Positions 35,062 to 41,796 of a stretch of 41,796 bases of DNA are shown here, piece after piece. The stretch's first letter is position 1; every line of letters begins with the position of its first letter. Source of the DNA: Oscillibacter sp. GTDB lineage: Bacteria; Bacillota; Clostridia; Oscillospirales; Oscillospiraceae. Below the pieces are notes generated by a model. That model searched no databases. It was given only the letters and a program-made list of their open reading frames with translations, and had not been told where the DNA came from. The stretch spans positions 1 through 41,796 of the forward strand of contig JAFUNB010000020.1 in assembly GCA_017482345.1 (NCBI GenBank), in the 5' to 3' direction. Both the position numbers and the translations under genes were made by a program.

Positions 35062-36267
35062 ATGGCAGAATCTTTGAAACCTTATGATTCTCCCCACACG
35101 GGAGAAGACATGGATCTGGGAATCAGCCGCGCTTTGCCTGGTGGTGAGATTGACAAAACCCATGTGGTCAAAACATACAGCGCTCTGGATCAGATCGGCC
35201 TTTCCGCCGGTATCGAGACGATGAAGGCTATCGCCCAGGCGCTGAGCGATAATTCCCAAATTACCTATTCCGCAGCAGGAGGCAACGACGTGGCGGACGG
35301 CTCGGCTTATCCCGTCAGTAGCGGCGCAGCCATCACGGCCGGCACGCTGTTCGCCCATCGCGTCAACGCCAATCAGGTGTTCTTTGAGTTTTCCACGGCA
35401 TCTGGCGTGTGGGTGGGCTTCTGGTCTGGCAGCTGGAGCGGCTGGGCACAGATCTATGATGCCCGGAACAAGCCCACGGCGGCTGACGTTGACGCTCTGG
35501 CGTTGGATGGTTCTAACGAAATGGGCGCAGATGTGGTTGTGCGGAAGAGCACCTATCCGTCTTTGCGTTTGATTGCCGACGCATCCGGCAGAGGCGGTGT
35601 CATTCAGCAGACCAGCACAAACCTGCTGATTCGACACTACGACGTGTACGGAGACAACAGTAATTATCGCTCTCTCATGATCGGAGATGGATCTGACCTG
35701 AATGCGGTAATTCGGTTTGCTGTTGCAAAAGACGGCGTAATCAAATATTACAACCTGCTCCACACCGGCAATCTGGCGGAGGTAGGCGGCGGCAGCTATT
35801 CCGGCTTGGTCATGCTGAAGACCTTGACCGTCGAGGCTGACGACGTGAACGAGTTGGAGTTTCAGCTGACGGCTGCGGAGCTGAGTAAGTACAAGCGGTT
35901 CGTGATCATTCCAAAGCTGGAGGGTGAGTACGAGTCCAACTATAGTAACTACCTGTTGCTGGAGGCACCTACATACAGCGGAGAACCAACCCTGGACCTA
36001 GGTACGTCTTACGGCTACTGCTCCAACGGCGTGGCTTTGATCGCAGTCGGCACGGAGAACAGCGCCTACGGCTGGTCGCTGCACATGATGGCACTGAGAC
36101 CGTATACGGCTGACGATGACAATGCCGAATTTGGGCATGTAGTCACAGGCAGAAGTACCAGCTCCTACCAGCACCCGACCACTGACCCGCTTACATTCCG
36201 GCTCTATACATCATCGAACAGCCCGTTCATCAAGGGCGGTACGGTATCCATCATGGGGGTGAACTGA
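35062..36267 (+). CDS. Tail fibre protein
   Basis: A 401-residue protein; ATG 35062 after GAGGAATG. The N-terminal attachment part (DLGISRALPGGEIDKTHVVK) is followed by a pyocin-knob-like module (FFEFSTASGVWVGFWSGSWS, GWAQIYDARNKPTAADVDAL), the fibre motif KYYNLLHTGNLAEVGGGSY and a C-terminal beta domain that may bind the cell surface. It probably extends from the hub encoded just upstream. Confidence 0.8.
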   Translation: MAESLKPYDSPHTGEDMDLGISRALPGGEIDKTHVVKTYSALDQIGLSAGIETMKAIAQALSDNSQITYSAAGGNDVADGSAYPVSSGAAITAGTLFAHRVNANQVFFEFSTASGVWVGFWSGSWSGWAQIYDARNKPTAADVDALALDGSNEMGADVVVRKSTYPSLRLIADASGRGGVIQQTSTNLLIRHYDVYGDNSNYRSLMIGDGSDLNAVIRFAVAKDGVIKYYNLLHTGNLAEVGGGSYSGLVMLKTLTVEADDVNELEFQLTAAELSKYKRFVIIPKLEGEYESNYSNYLLLEAPTYSGEPTLDLGTSYGYCSNGVALIAVGTENSAYGWSLHMMALRPYTADDDNAEFGHVVTGRSTSSYQHPTTDPLTFRLYTSSNSPFIKGGTVSIMGVN

Positions 36268-36420
36268 ATGAAACGAGCAATTTATAAGGACGGTGTGATC
36301 AGTTATGAGGAATCGCCAGTGCGGCCCGACAAGAAGCCTCTGGCCGAAGTGACGCCCACCGTCTGGGACGAGCTGGACGCAGCCTATCAGGAAGGAGTGA
36401 ACAAGGCCTATGAACAGTAA
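36268..36420 (+). CDS. 50-residue fibre-associated protein
   Basis: ATG 36268 directly follows the fibre stop codon (TGAATG) with GGGGGTG upstream. Sequence begins MKRAIYKDGVISYEESPV and ends WDELDAAYQEGVNKAYEQ. No family recognised. It overlaps the next gene by 11 bp and is part of the fibre block. Confidence 0.55.
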   Translation: MKRAIYKDGVISYEESPVRPDKKPLAEVTPTVWDELDAAYQEGVNKAYEQ

Positions 36421-36859
36421 AGACCGCGTGCTGGCGCGAGAGCGTCAGCGGGGCAGGGAGGCTGCGCTGGATCTGGCGGCGAGAGCGCCGGATCTTGACG
36501 GCACCGCCATCATCGCCGAGGAGGAGAATGTCCCGGCTTTCGACCCTACCTTTGACTATTCCGGCCTTGCGGCCGGCTCTCCCGTCCGGGATGAGGGCCA
36601 GGTGTGGCAGCTGATCCAGCCTCACAACGCCGCCCACTACACCGGCCGGCCCGCCACGCTGCGGGCGCTGTGGAGCCTGTGCCACACGAAGGATCCCGCC
36701 CGGGCGAAGCCCTGGGTGGACGCCTACGGCACCAGCGGCATGTACATGACCGGCGAGTGCTATCTGGCAGCGGACGGCACCGTGAAGCGCGCCAAGCAGG
36801 ACAATCTGGTGCATGACGCAGAGGCTTATCCCGCAGGATGGGAGGATGTGACGACATGA
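36410..36859 (+). CDS. Tail protein with CBM5/12-like segment
   Basis: A 149-residue protein; ATG 36410 within the previous gene. After a charged N terminus, residues ~60-148 (VWQLIQPHNAAHYTGRPATL, KPWVDAYGTSGMYMTGECYL, AEAYPAGWEDV) resemble chitin-binding/CBM5-12-like repeats seen in phage tail proteins and enzymes. A glycan-binding role at the tail tip is plausible. It overlaps the next gene by 4 bp. Confidence 0.65.
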   Translation: MNSKDRVLARERQRGREAALDLAARAPDLDGTAIIAEEENVPAFDPTFDYSGLAAGSPVRDEGQVWQLIQPHNAAHYTGRPATLRALWSLCHTKDPARAKPWVDAYGTSGMYMTGECYLAADGTVKRAKQDNLVHDAEAYPAGWEDVTT

Positions 36860-37821
36860 TCATTTTCAACAACTGGCAGATCACGATCTCCGGCGTAATC
36901 GCTCAGCAGTATGACCATATGACCCGCAAAATCGAAGTCGTGGGAGATCTCCCGGCCGAGTATGCGTGGTCGTTGTTGGTGGAGTGCGGCGACAACAAGG
37001 ACACGCTGGCTTTGGCTCGTACCGCGTCTGGTGCATACACCTACCTCACCAAAGACAACCTCTCCGTGGCCGGATATTACAAACTGCAGCTGCGGGGCAA
37101 TCTGATCGAGGACGTCAGCAAGACCCGGCACACAAATCAGGTGCAGGCCTATATCCCGGCCTCTCTCACTGGTGTCGGCGAGTGGCCGGCGATGCCCTCT
37201 GAGTTCGCCCAGATCGAGCAGCGTCTGCTGAACATCAACACGCATCCTCCGATCCCCGGCGATGACGGATTCTGGCACCTGTGGGACGGCGAGGCATATG
37301 TCAAGTCTGAACTGGTGGTCCCGGTTGATCCGAATGGCTACTCCCTGTATTACAGCAGTGAACATATGAGCGCTAAGATCCCCGAGATGTCACTTGCTTC
37401 CGTCCAGTTGAATGGGAAGACCCTGCGCGGCGGAGATTTTGTGCTCACGGTGAACGGCTGCATTTATCGGGTCGCTCGGATTAAGGATGACAGCGTATTC
37501 CTTGCTTATCTGTGCTGCTCGCTCCGGGGTACACGCATCTACACCACCAGCGAGTCCCGTACACAAACAAACACCTCACTGACCCGGTCAGCTATCGAGC
37601 TGGGGGAAAATGTGCTGTATCGGGGGGACTTCATCCTCGCAGCGAATGGATATCTGTATGAAGTCAAGCAAGACTTTACGACGGAGTCGACGACCATCTC
37701 GGCAACGCTGCGCTGCGTCCTGAAGGGCGATCCCGGCAACGTACTGACGGCGCCGGACGGCACCCGGTATGAGCTCGGCGTTGACAATGCCGGCAACCTG
37801 ACCACCACAAAACTTTCCTGA
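36856..37821 (+). CDS. Tail/baseplate protein
   Basis: A 321-residue protein from ATG 36856 (GGAGG at 10 nt, ATGA overlap). An N-terminal Ig-like beta region (WQITISGVIAQQYDHMTRKI) is followed by repeats around YRGDFILAANGYLYEV / LRGGDFVLTVNGCIYRV. It ends in TRYELGVDNAGNLTTTKL, a C-terminal module also present at the end of the 38029 gene. BppU-like baseplate proteins of Firmicutes phages start similarly. Confidence 0.7.
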   Translation: MIIFNNWQITISGVIAQQYDHMTRKIEVVGDLPAEYAWSLLVECGDNKDTLALARTASGAYTYLTKDNLSVAGYYKLQLRGNLIEDVSKTRHTNQVQAYIPASLTGVGEWPAMPSEFAQIEQRLLNINTHPPIPGDDGFWHLWDGEAYVKSELVVPVDPNGYSLYYSSEHMSAKIPEMSLASVQLNGKTLRGGDFVLTVNGCIYRVARIKDDSVFLAYLCCSLRGTRIYTTSESRTQTNTSLTRSAIELGENVLYRGDFILAANGYLYEVKQDFTTESTTISATLRCVLKGDPGNVLTAPDGTRYELGVDNAGNLTTTKLS

Positions 37822-37837
37822 GAAGGGGGATTTAATT

Positions 37838-38029
37838 ATGGCTTATAAAATTATTCGCGACTCCAAGAACTTCCACCAGTACGGCCGCGAGATCGTCGCC
37901 ATCCTGGACACCGACGCCGATCTGGCCAATCTGGGCACGGACTTTGCCCCCGGCTCTATGGCCATCGTGGCAAAGCAGGGCGGCAACACCTACATGATGA
38001 ATGCATCTGGCAGCTGGGAGGTGCAGTGA
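37838..38029 (+). CDS. Small tail-associated protein
   Basis: A 63-residue protein; ATG 37838 after AGAAGGGGG. MAYKIIRDSKNFHQYGREIV, then GSMAIVAKQGGNTYMMNASG, is a type I know from Clostridia phages next to fibre genes, probably a beta-structured fibre accessory. The stop overlaps the next ATG. Confidence 0.65.
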   Translation: MAYKIIRDSKNFHQYGREIVAILDTDADLANLGTDFAPGSMAIVAKQGGNTYMMNASGSWEVQ

Positions 38030-39858
38030 TGGCTTTTGATCCTATTGATCTGGCCCTGATCCGCAAACTGGGCGGCGGTAAACTCCCCTTCGGCAAGGAA
38101 ACCACCGTGGAAGAGATTTTCCCTGCACAGGAACTTAGCCTGGGCAGATTTGGAAGGTGCGAACTGCCTGACCTTCTGCCCATTAAATTGGGCGAGGAGT
38201 ACAAAGTTGTGTGGGATGGAGTTGAGTATCACTGCATCGCAAAAGAGGGCTTTGCCGAGTATTCTACGAACGCCACGACTTGGGTTACTGTCAGTGTAAT
38301 TGTCCTCGGCAGCGGTCTGAACGCTTGTTGGGGAGAAGAACCGACGGATGAGCCTTTTGAAATTCTTTTTGCAAAAAATGCCGACGATGCTTATGCGCTT
38401 GGATACGGTATGGAATTCAATCTTGGTGACTACGAGTATAGTAGCCCTGTCCTGTCTATCTGGGGCAACGTCGAGATAGTCCACACCATTGATCCGGAAT
38501 ATTTTGCCTCAGACAACGGCCCCCACCGTGTGCTGACGACTGATGCTGCCGGCAACGCGAAGTGGGAGGAGAAAGCCTTCTACAGCGAGGTGGGTGACGT
38601 TGAGGTAGTGCCCGAGACCACGGTCGCCATCGACCCGTCGGAAAACAGCTACATTGGGACGGACGCCTACCTTCTGGAGGCCGGCAAGGCCTATGTCGTC
38701 AAGTGGAACGGTGTAGAGTATCCCTGCGACACTATTGCGTATGCAGAAGGTGACACAGACCTCGGCGTAATACTCGGCAACTATGGTGCGCTGACGGGTG
38801 GCGCGTCCACCGGCGAGCCGTTTGTTATGGTGTTCTTGTACCCTTCTATGGCGGCAGAGATGGGCATGGGCATGATGGTCGTCGCTATGGACGGCTCCGC
38901 ATCGGCAACCTTCTCCATCCGTTTCAAGGGAGAAGTCGTTTATCCGCTGGATAACAAATACCTCAACCTGGCCTGGCTGCCTACCACGGAGAAGGGCGCC
39001 ACGCTGATGGAGGAGACGGCGCTTGACCTTACCAATGCGACGGCGCTCACCCTCGCATATAGTCCCGCCGAAACGCAGCCCCTGATTATCTTCTTTGACG
39101 GCGTTCGACACTACTGCGAGCCTGCAACCAACGAGGGCACCCTGTGCTACGGCAGCGGCAACCCGTTTACCATCATGGTTATGAGCGGGGTATATAGTAT
39201 TGTGGCTGCCGTACCTGGTGCTCACACTGTAGCCGTCTATGACCCCAGCGGAGAAGGCAAGATTTACAACATCATGCCGACGGCGTTTTTGCCGAGTATG
39301 GCATTCAAGTCTGGCAAGGCATACGGCTCCGCCCGATCTGCTGGTGCTGTAACGGAGTCCGACGCCTATGCGCTCGGCCAGTATGCCGTCGCGGAAGGGT
39401 GGAAAACTCAGGCACCCGGCAAATCTGCTCACGCCGAGGGTGAGAAGTCGATTGCGTCTGGAGTAGGCGCACACGCCGAGGGAAATAGCACGGCCTCGGG
39501 AACTTACGCTCATGCCGAGGGAACCAGCACGGATGCGTCTGATAACTATTCTCACGCGGAGGGTATTGGTGCTAAAGCGACTGCTGTTGGCTCTCATGCC
39601 GAGGGCTTTTATACAATCGCAGCGTCCGATTACCAGCACGTCCAGGGCAAGAACAACGTCGAGGACGCTACCGGGGAATATGCCCATATCGTAGGCAACG
39701 GCAAAGGCGGCTCGGACCGCTCCAACGCCCACACCCTGGACTGGGAAGGCAACGCCTGGTTTGCGGGCGGCATCGAGCTGACCAGCCCCAGCGGCAAACG
39801 CTTCAGGTTCTCCGTTGACGACAGCGGCAACCTGACCGCCACGGAGGTAACCGAGTGA
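38029..39858 (+). CDS. Large tail fibre with YadA-head-like repeats
   Basis: A 609-residue protein; ATG 38029 with GGAGG at 7 nt (TGATG overlap). Three related beta modules of ~120 residues share (V)xWDGVEYxC/VKWNGVEYPC/FFDGVRHYC. Residues ~460-550 form left-handed beta-roll repeats (SAHAEG, GAHAEG, YAHAEG, YSHAEG, GSHAEG) as in the YadA head, a trimeric adhesin fold. The end KRFRFSVDDSGNLTATEV matches the tail of the 36856 product. Likely a trimeric receptor-binding fibre. Confidence 0.8.
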   Translation: MAFDPIDLALIRKLGGGKLPFGKETTVEEIFPAQELSLGRFGRCELPDLLPIKLGEEYKVVWDGVEYHCIAKEGFAEYSTNATTWVTVSVIVLGSGLNACWGEEPTDEPFEILFAKNADDAYALGYGMEFNLGDYEYSSPVLSIWGNVEIVHTIDPEYFASDNGPHRVLTTDAAGNAKWEEKAFYSEVGDVEVVPETTVAIDPSENSYIGTDAYLLEAGKAYVVKWNGVEYPCDTIAYAEGDTDLGVILGNYGALTGGASTGEPFVMVFLYPSMAAEMGMGMMVVAMDGSASATFSIRFKGEVVYPLDNKYLNLAWLPTTEKGATLMEETALDLTNATALTLAYSPAETQPLIIFFDGVRHYCEPATNEGTLCYGSGNPFTIMVMSGVYSIVAAVPGAHTVAVYDPSGEGKIYNIMPTAFLPSMAFKSGKAYGSARSAGAVTESDAYALGQYAVAEGWKTQAPGKSAHAEGEKSIASGVGAHAEGNSTASGTYAHAEGTSTDASDNYSHAEGIGAKATAVGSHAEGFYTIAASDYQHVQGKNNVEDATGEYAHIVGNGKGGSDRSNAHTLDWEGNAWFAGGIELTSPSGKRFRFSVDDSGNLTATEVTE

Positions 39859-40199
39859 TCATTGAACTGACGCCGCAGACCATCATCACGGCCGGCTCTG
39901 TCCTGGCGGCCGTCGTGCTACTGGTGAAGCACTTCGCCAAGGGCGTCCGCTGGGTGGACAAGCAGGACCAGCAGAGTGTGGATCTGGAAGCCCTGAAGCA
40001 GAAGCACGAGGCCGATATGGATGCCCTGAAGGCCGTCCTGGCGAGGGACATGCACGACATCAACACCGAGCAGACCCTGCTCACCTACGGCGTGCTGGCC
40101 TGCCTGAAGGGACTGAAGGAACAGGGGTGCAACGGCCCTGTGACGGAGGCCATCAACAAGATCGAGAAGTATCTGAACCAGAAAGCACACGAAGATTGA
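39855..40199 (+). CDS. Membrane protein with coiled coil, lysis cassette
   Basis: A 114-residue protein; the GTG at 39855 overlaps the fibre stop with CGGAGG upstream. One transmembrane helix (IITAGSVLAAVVLLVKHFA) is followed by a coiled coil (SVDLEALKQKHEADMDALKA) and a helical tail. It is the first of three membrane proteins before the lysozyme. Candidate holin-like or antiholin-like protein; similar proteins are common at this place in Clostridia phages. Confidence 0.65.
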   Translation: MIIELTPQTIITAGSVLAAVVLLVKHFAKGVRWVDKQDQQSVDLEALKQKHEADMDALKAVLARDMHDINTEQTLLTYGVLACLKGLKEQGCNGPVTEAINKIEKYLNQKAHED

Positions 40200-40209
40200 G
40201 GAGGCCGCA

Positions 40210-40500
40210 ATGAGTGGTAATCGAGTCAAAAAAACGCCCACCAGTAACCTGATCGCCGTCGGGATCCTGCTGGTGGACGCCGCGGCCACCTTTGCTGTCC
40301 TCGCCCTGTGCGCGCTGGCCATCTGGCGGGACTTCCTGGGCGCACTGCCGTATCTGACCACGCTCATCGGCGCGCTGCAGGCCGCCACGGCCGTGGTGCT
40401 CCGGGGCTACTACGGCAAATCCACCGCAGAAAACACAAAGGGCGGCATCGTCTACGACACCGCCCTGGGCGTGTCGGAATCCGACACGGGAGATCTATAG
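40210..40500 (+). CDS. Two-helix membrane protein, holin candidate
   Basis: A 96-residue protein; ATG 40210 after GAGGAGG. A basic N terminus and two transmembrane segments (LIAVGILLVDAAATFAVLAL, ALPYLTTLIGALQAATAVVL). The C terminus encodes V-S-E-S-D-T in a dispersed palindrome. Size and topology suit a holin or antiholin. Confidence 0.6.
   Translation: MSGNRVKKTPTSNLIAVGILLVDAAATFAVLALCALAIWRDFLGALPYLTTLIGALQAATAVVLRGYYGKSTAENTKGGIVYDTALGVSESDTGDL
40470..40488. repeat. Dispersed palindrome at the end of a holin-like gene
   Basis: CGTGTCGGAATCCGACACG is a perfect 19-bp palindrome in the last codons of the two-helix membrane protein gene. Confidence 0.65.
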
Positions 40501-40508
40501 GAGGAACA

Positions 40509-40826
40509 ATGAATATTCTCACGATTCTGATGGTGCTGCCGCTGCTGGTGGCACTGACCAACATGATCACCAACGTCATCAAGGGCCTGTGCAGCGTCTT
40601 CGCGGATCACGCGAAGCTGGTGGCGCCGGTGGTGGCCGTCATCCTGACCCTGCTGGCCACGGCGGCCTATCTGGAGGTGTTCTCCGTGGCGTCCACCTGG
40701 TACTGGTACGCCGGCGGCATTGTGGCCGGCTTAGTGGTGGCGTATGTGGCCATGAACGGCTACGACGGTTTGTATGAGGATCTGATCAAACACCTGAAGG
40801 GCCTCGCTGGAGGGGCCGCGGAGTGA
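40509..40826 (+). CDS. Holin candidate
   Basis: A 105-residue protein; ATG 40509 after AGGAGGAACA. Three hydrophobic segments (ILMVLPLLVALTNMITNVIK, LVAPVVAVILTLLATAAYLE, YWYAGGIVAGLVVAYVAMNG) and a short charged tail. It directly precedes and overlaps the lysozyme gene by 4 bp, the usual place for a holin that opens the membrane for endolysin release. Confidence 0.7.
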   Translation: MNILTILMVLPLLVALTNMITNVIKGLCSVFADHAKLVAPVVAVILTLLATAAYLEVFSVASTWYWYAGGIVAGLVVAYVAMNGYDGLYEDLIKHLKGLAGGAAE

Positions 40827-41509
40827 GCCGCCCTGTGGGAGCTGCCGGCCTGGCCCTGATCAAGAAGTGGGAGGGCTGCCGGCTGAAGGCCTACAAGGCA
40901 ATCCCCACGGAGAAGTATTGGACCATCGGCTATGGCCATTACGGCCCGGACGTCACCGAGGGCATGGTGATCACCCAGGCCCAGGCGGACGCGCTCCTGC
41001 AGGCCGACTGCCAGCGCTTCGCCGACGCGGTGGACAACCCTGCGTACTGTCCTCTGACGACCCAGCTGAACGACAACCAGCGGGACGCGCTGATCTCCTT
41101 CACCTTCAACTGCGGCGAAGCCAACCTGCGGACGCTGTGCCGCAATCGCAGCCTGCCGGAGATCGCCGAGGCCATGGAACTGTACAACCGGGCCGGCGGC
41201 ACGGCCATGATCGGCCTGACCCGCCGCCGAGCCGCCGAGCGGGCTCTGTTTGAAACCCCTGTTGAAAAGGAGGAGGAAACCGTGGTAACCTACAAACACC
41301 TGAAGGACATCCCCGAGAAGTTCCGCCCCATCATCGAGCAGCTGATGGATGCGCACATCATCCAGGGCGACGGCAGCGACCCCGACGGCAACGAGGACGT
41401 GATCAACCTGACCCACGAGCAGGTGCGCACGCTGGTGTTCGCCTACCGCGGCGGCGCCTTCGACCGCTGCCTGATGTTCCAGGGCATGGAGCCGGCAGTG
41501 CCGCGCTGA
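40823..41509 (+). CDS. GH24 lysozyme (endolysin) with C-terminal domain
   Basis: A 228-residue protein from GTG 40823 (GTGA overlap). GH24 domain ~10-140 with the T4-lysozyme-type catalytic motif: Glu in IKKWEGCRLKAYK, then YWTIGYGHYG, and the C-lobe GLTRRRAAERALF. It cleaves the glycan backbone of peptidoglycan. The C-terminal domain (~155-228; TYKHLKDIPEKFRPIIEQLM, EQVRTLVFAYRGGAFD) resembles the SLH-like tails of Firmicutes endolysins. An internal ribosome binding site and GTG at 41282 could produce this domain separately. Confidence 0.9.
   Translation: MSRPVGAAGLALIKKWEGCRLKAYKAIPTEKYWTIGYGHYGPDVTEGMVITQAQADALLQADCQRFADAVDNPAYCPLTTQLNDNQRDALISFTFNCGEANLRTLCRNRSLPEIAEAMELYNRAGGTAMIGLTRRRAAERALFETPVEKEEETVVTYKHLKDIPEKFRPIIEQLMDAHIIQGDGSDPDGNEDVINLTHEQVRTLVFAYRGGAFDRCLMFQGMEPAVPR
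41265..41284 (+). promoter_or_regulatory. Internal ribosome binding site and GTG in the lysozyme gene
   Basis: AAAAGGAGGAGG (41265-41276) is followed after 5 nt by an in-frame GTG (41282-41284), exactly at the linker between catalytic and C-terminal domain. Initiation here would give a separate 75-residue C-terminal product. Confidence 0.5.
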
Positions 41510-41510
41510 C

Positions 41511-41533
41511 GTTAGCATTTTCATTAGCATTTT
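41511..41533. repeat. Paired integrase arm-type sites, right end
   Basis: GTTAGCATTTT (41511-41521) and ATTAGCATTTT (41523-41533), 12 bp apart, in the same orientation as the pair at 6398-6420. The pair begins 1 nt after the lysozyme stop and lies 132 bp from the attR core. In the circular phage the two pairs would flank attP. The remaining stretch 41534-41624 holds no gene. Confidence 0.65.
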
Positions 41534-41624
41534 GGCTGGCCGGCTTGGAATCCGGCTCCGGGAAATCGAACAACCGTTTCTGTTTTGGAAATAGTTCAGA
41601 TTCCCGCAAGTGCCTGAAAAACAA

Positions 41625-41662
41625 AGAAAAACCGTGTAACCCTTGCGGTTACACGGTTTTTT
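41625..41662. terminator. Bidirectional terminator at the right prophage end
   Basis: An 11-bp stem (41631-41641 and 41647-41657, loop CTTGC) has a T-run on the plus strand and T-rich sequence on the minus strand. It ends the late operon from the left and the tRNA-Pro transcript from the right, replacing the terminator that was displaced by integration. Confidence 0.85.
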
Positions 41663-41665
41663 GAC

Positions 41666-41691
41666 TGGTCGGAGTGGCGGGAGTCGAACCC
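41666..41691. repeat. attR core (26 bp)
   Basis: Identical to 6325-6350. It is the 3' end of the intact tRNA-Pro gene, restored by the phage-supplied copy, and marks the right prophage boundary. Confidence 0.9.
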
Positions 41692-41741
41692 ACGGCCTCT
41701 TGGACCCGAACCAAGCGCGCTACCAACTGCGCTACACCCCG
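41666..41741 (-). tRNA. tRNA-Pro(CGG)
   Basis: A complete 76-nt cloverleaf with encoded CCA. Acceptor stem CGGGGTG/CACTCCG, with a G-T pair; D-arm GCGC/GCGC; anticodon stem CTTGG/CCAAG with loop TTCGGGA (anticodon CGG); T-arm GTGGG TTCGACT CCCGC. It remains intact because integration replaced its 3' end with an identical phage copy. It reads leftward into the prophage terminator. Confidence 0.95.
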
Positions 41742-41754
41742 ATACAGCTCAATC

Positions 41755-41783
41755 ATTATACGGAATTTCCGAACGGATGTCAA
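41755..41783 (-). promoter_or_regulatory. Promoter of tRNA-Pro
   Basis: On the minus strand, perfect TTGACA (41778-41783) and perfect TATAAT (41755-41760) are 17 nt apart. The start point falls about 7 nt upstream of the mature tRNA. This is a full consensus promoter, as usual for stable RNA genes. Confidence 0.85.
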
Positions 41784-41796
41784 GGTTATATTCCCG

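Noticed and set aside
39420-39640. Short repeated DNA with GCCGAGGG units as a CRISPR or minisatellite
   Set aside because: The repeats are in-frame codons for SHAEG protein repeats of a YadA-like fibre, with irregular spacing and no unique spacers.
32983-39858. Diversity-generating retroelement acting on the fibre genes
   Set aside because: No reverse transcriptase, no template repeat and no adenine-biased variable copy could be found in the window.

Overview
The window looks like a GC-rich chromosome of a gut Clostridia member, probably Oscillospiraceae (Flavonifractor/Lawsonibacter-like). The evidence is strong AGGAGG-type ribosome binding sites, TTG/GTG starts, a VWA protein, a DUF421 protein and a Cu/Zn-SOD-like protein of types I associate with that family. 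Genus is inference. Most of the window is one apparently complete tailed-phage prophage of about 35.3 kb, integrated in the 3' end of a tRNA-Pro(CGG) gene. A 26-bp core is repeated at 6325-6350 and 41666-41691.

Left flank (1-6324). A partial ParB-like gene, perhaps the end of another integrative element, is followed by a promoter, a tRNA-Ala(GGC) 3' fragment and two tandem terminators. Then come host genes: VWA, DUF421, a 21-codon cysteine peptide with its own promoter and terminator, and the SOD-like gene. Next is a probable footprint of an older insertion at the same tRNA-Pro: a terminator touching an 11-bp remnant of the tRNA end, followed by a DUF4417 gene.

Prophage. The left module (minus strand) holds integrase with a LexA-like box, a repeat-containing lipoprotein, ImmA-like protease and repressor. 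Three related operators and a consensus rightward promoter separate it from the early genes. The early region (plus strand) carries a small conserved gene, Cro-like and other HTH proteins, a replication initiator containing three palindromic iterons, DnaB helicase, ParA and a multidomain ParB, SSB, zinc-ribbon proteins and an HUH-like Rep protein. One DUF4145 gene is inserted backwards with its own promoter.

The packaging region starts with an HNH nuclease. A roughly 480-nt noncoding stretch follows, with a possible cos region and two tandem structured motifs; then come a truncated ParB-methylase relative, TerS and TerL. The virion genes follow HK97-siphovirus order: portal, ClpP-like protease, capsid, connectors, major tail protein, frameshifted tail chaperones, a short tape measure, a glycine-rich hub protein and several fibre proteins. 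Holin candidates and a GH24 lysozyme with a possible internal start end the late operon. Integrase arm-site repeats lie at both ends of the prophage.

The most unusual signals are: a family of GTGTCSGAWTCSGACAC palindromes scattered through the prophage, which may be parS sites or stoperators; the tandem structured motifs before the terminase genes, with compensatory changes; a 149-nt element closed by a perfect 25-bp inverted repeat; and evidence of repeated insertion at one tRNA, each insertion bringing its own terminator.
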